Origin: Nitrospira sp.
GTDB taxonomy: Bacteria; Nitrospirota; Nitrospiria; Nitrospirales; Nitrospiraceae
Length of the DNA: 64,000 nt
Direction: 5' to 3'
Assembly (NCBI GenBank): GCA_024998565.1
Contig: JACOEM010000008.1
Coordinates: 62,001-126,000, forward strand
Shown: positions 63,703 to 64,000 of the stretch, in pieces
Layout of the letters: every line of letters starts with the position of its first letter
Numbering within the stretch: the stretch's first letter is position 1
Notes under the pieces: model-generated
The model's input: only the letters and a program-made list of their open reading frames with translations
Told to the model about the DNA's origin: nothing
The model's database searches: none
Position numbers and translations under genes: made by a program

Positions 63703-64000
63703 TCAGGCCGGACGCATGCGGCGTGCTCGCCGCTTTCGCCACCACATCAGGACTCCGGTCCCATAGATGACCGGACAGGCCAATCCGCTCAGACAGACCA
63801 TCAGTCGACCGGGCCATCCGAATGCCTGGCCGGAATGTAGCGGCCATTGCCAGTCGGCAAACGTCTCCCCGGCGCTTCGCCGGGTGGCGGGATCCCGCAC
63901 ATCCAGAATGGCGCCGCTGTACTGATCGATACTCACGGTTCGTTCAGACCAGAAAAGACTGAGGCCCGGCACCTCCTTCCGGCCCACCAGATAGATGCCC
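63703..64000 (-). CDS. PepSY-associated membrane protein, C-terminal part (cut by window edge)
   Basis: At least 98 residues; the reading frame is open to the right edge. The visible part has SIDQYSGAILDVRDPATRRS, a PepSY-type motif, then DWQWPLHSGQAFGWPGRLMV and one membrane helix followed by VLMWWRKRRARR. This is the C-terminal end of PepSY-TM (PiuB-like) proteins, often linked to iron or copper uptake and reduction. It is upstream of the adaptor gene on the same strand. Confidence 0.8.
   Translation of the reverse strand, partial: GIYLVGRKEVPGLSLFWSERTVSIDQYSGAILDVRDPATRRSAGETFADWQWPLHSGQAFGWPGRLMVCLSGLACPVIYGTGVLMWWRKRRARRMRPA

Overview
The window is GC-rich, densely packed bacterial chromosome. 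No rRNA, tRNA, CRISPR array or transposase gene was recognised. The gene mix (hopanoid and carotenoid genes, SmbP-like and P460-type proteins, a copper ATPase, many small c-type and cupredoxin proteins, abundant GAF/HAMP/HD-GYP signalling) and the style of the intergenic palindromic repeats fit a Nitrospirota member, most likely a Nitrospira-type nitrifier. That assignment is inference: no nitrite oxidoreductase or ribosomal marker is present.

Left end (1-8503, all minus strand): a nine-gene envelope cluster. In order of transcription it encodes a split ThDP-dependent phosphonopyruvate-decarboxylase-like enzyme, a PhnW-like class V aminotransferase, a PntC/LicC-like nucleotidyltransferase, a two-domain protein ending in a CDP-alcohol phosphatidyltransferase, a flippase-like membrane protein, a DPM1/ArnC-like GT2 and two GT4 glycosyltransferases. 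Together they suggest synthesis of 2-aminoethylphosphonate, its activation with CTP and transfer to a lipid or glycan. The PEP mutase that should start the pathway is not in the window.

8.6-15 kb (plus): a tandem pair of secreted paralogues, then a TetR regulator with a palindromic operator, an RND adaptor and an HAE1-type RND pump. 15-24.4 kb (mostly minus): an SCP2 protein, a divergent AdoMet-decarboxylase-like protein, a flavin oxidoreductase, an M50 protease with a DUF2167 partner, a DUF2914 protein and several unknown or zinc-finger proteins. 24.6-29.9 kb: an orphan antitoxin and a type III restriction-modification locus with an ORF6N gene between mod and res.

30.4-38 kb (plus): prenyl synthase, hpnA, a carotenoid (DUF422) protein, cytochrome c, a holin-like membrane protein and a histidine-kinase-like protein without its phospho-acceptor histidine. 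38-42 kb (minus): Mpg glycosylase, a TonB-dependent receptor, DUF3842 and NikR, with a probable NikR operator over the nikR promoter. 42-47.6 kb (minus): an HD-GYP regulator, a hybrid kinase, a glycine-rich pseudopilin, a frameshifted HAMP-like membrane protein and a lipoprotein.

Right end (47.7-64 kb, mostly minus): a periplasmic stress and metal-handling region. It holds an HtrA protease, a copper P-type ATPase with three YHS domains, a DsbA-like protein, a Slp lipoprotein (plus), a cupredoxin, SmbP, two P460-type proteins (one without a heme motif), a TPR protein, an excisionase-like HTH protein, an FtsX/LolD/MacA-type ABC exporter and a PepSY membrane protein cut by the edge.

The most unusual non-coding content is two families of large imperfect palindromes. 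They have locus-specific but self-complementary outer arms around a shared core and often abut stop codons. There are also an 87-bp near-identical repeat upstream of two right-end genes and short AT-richer intergenic repeats.
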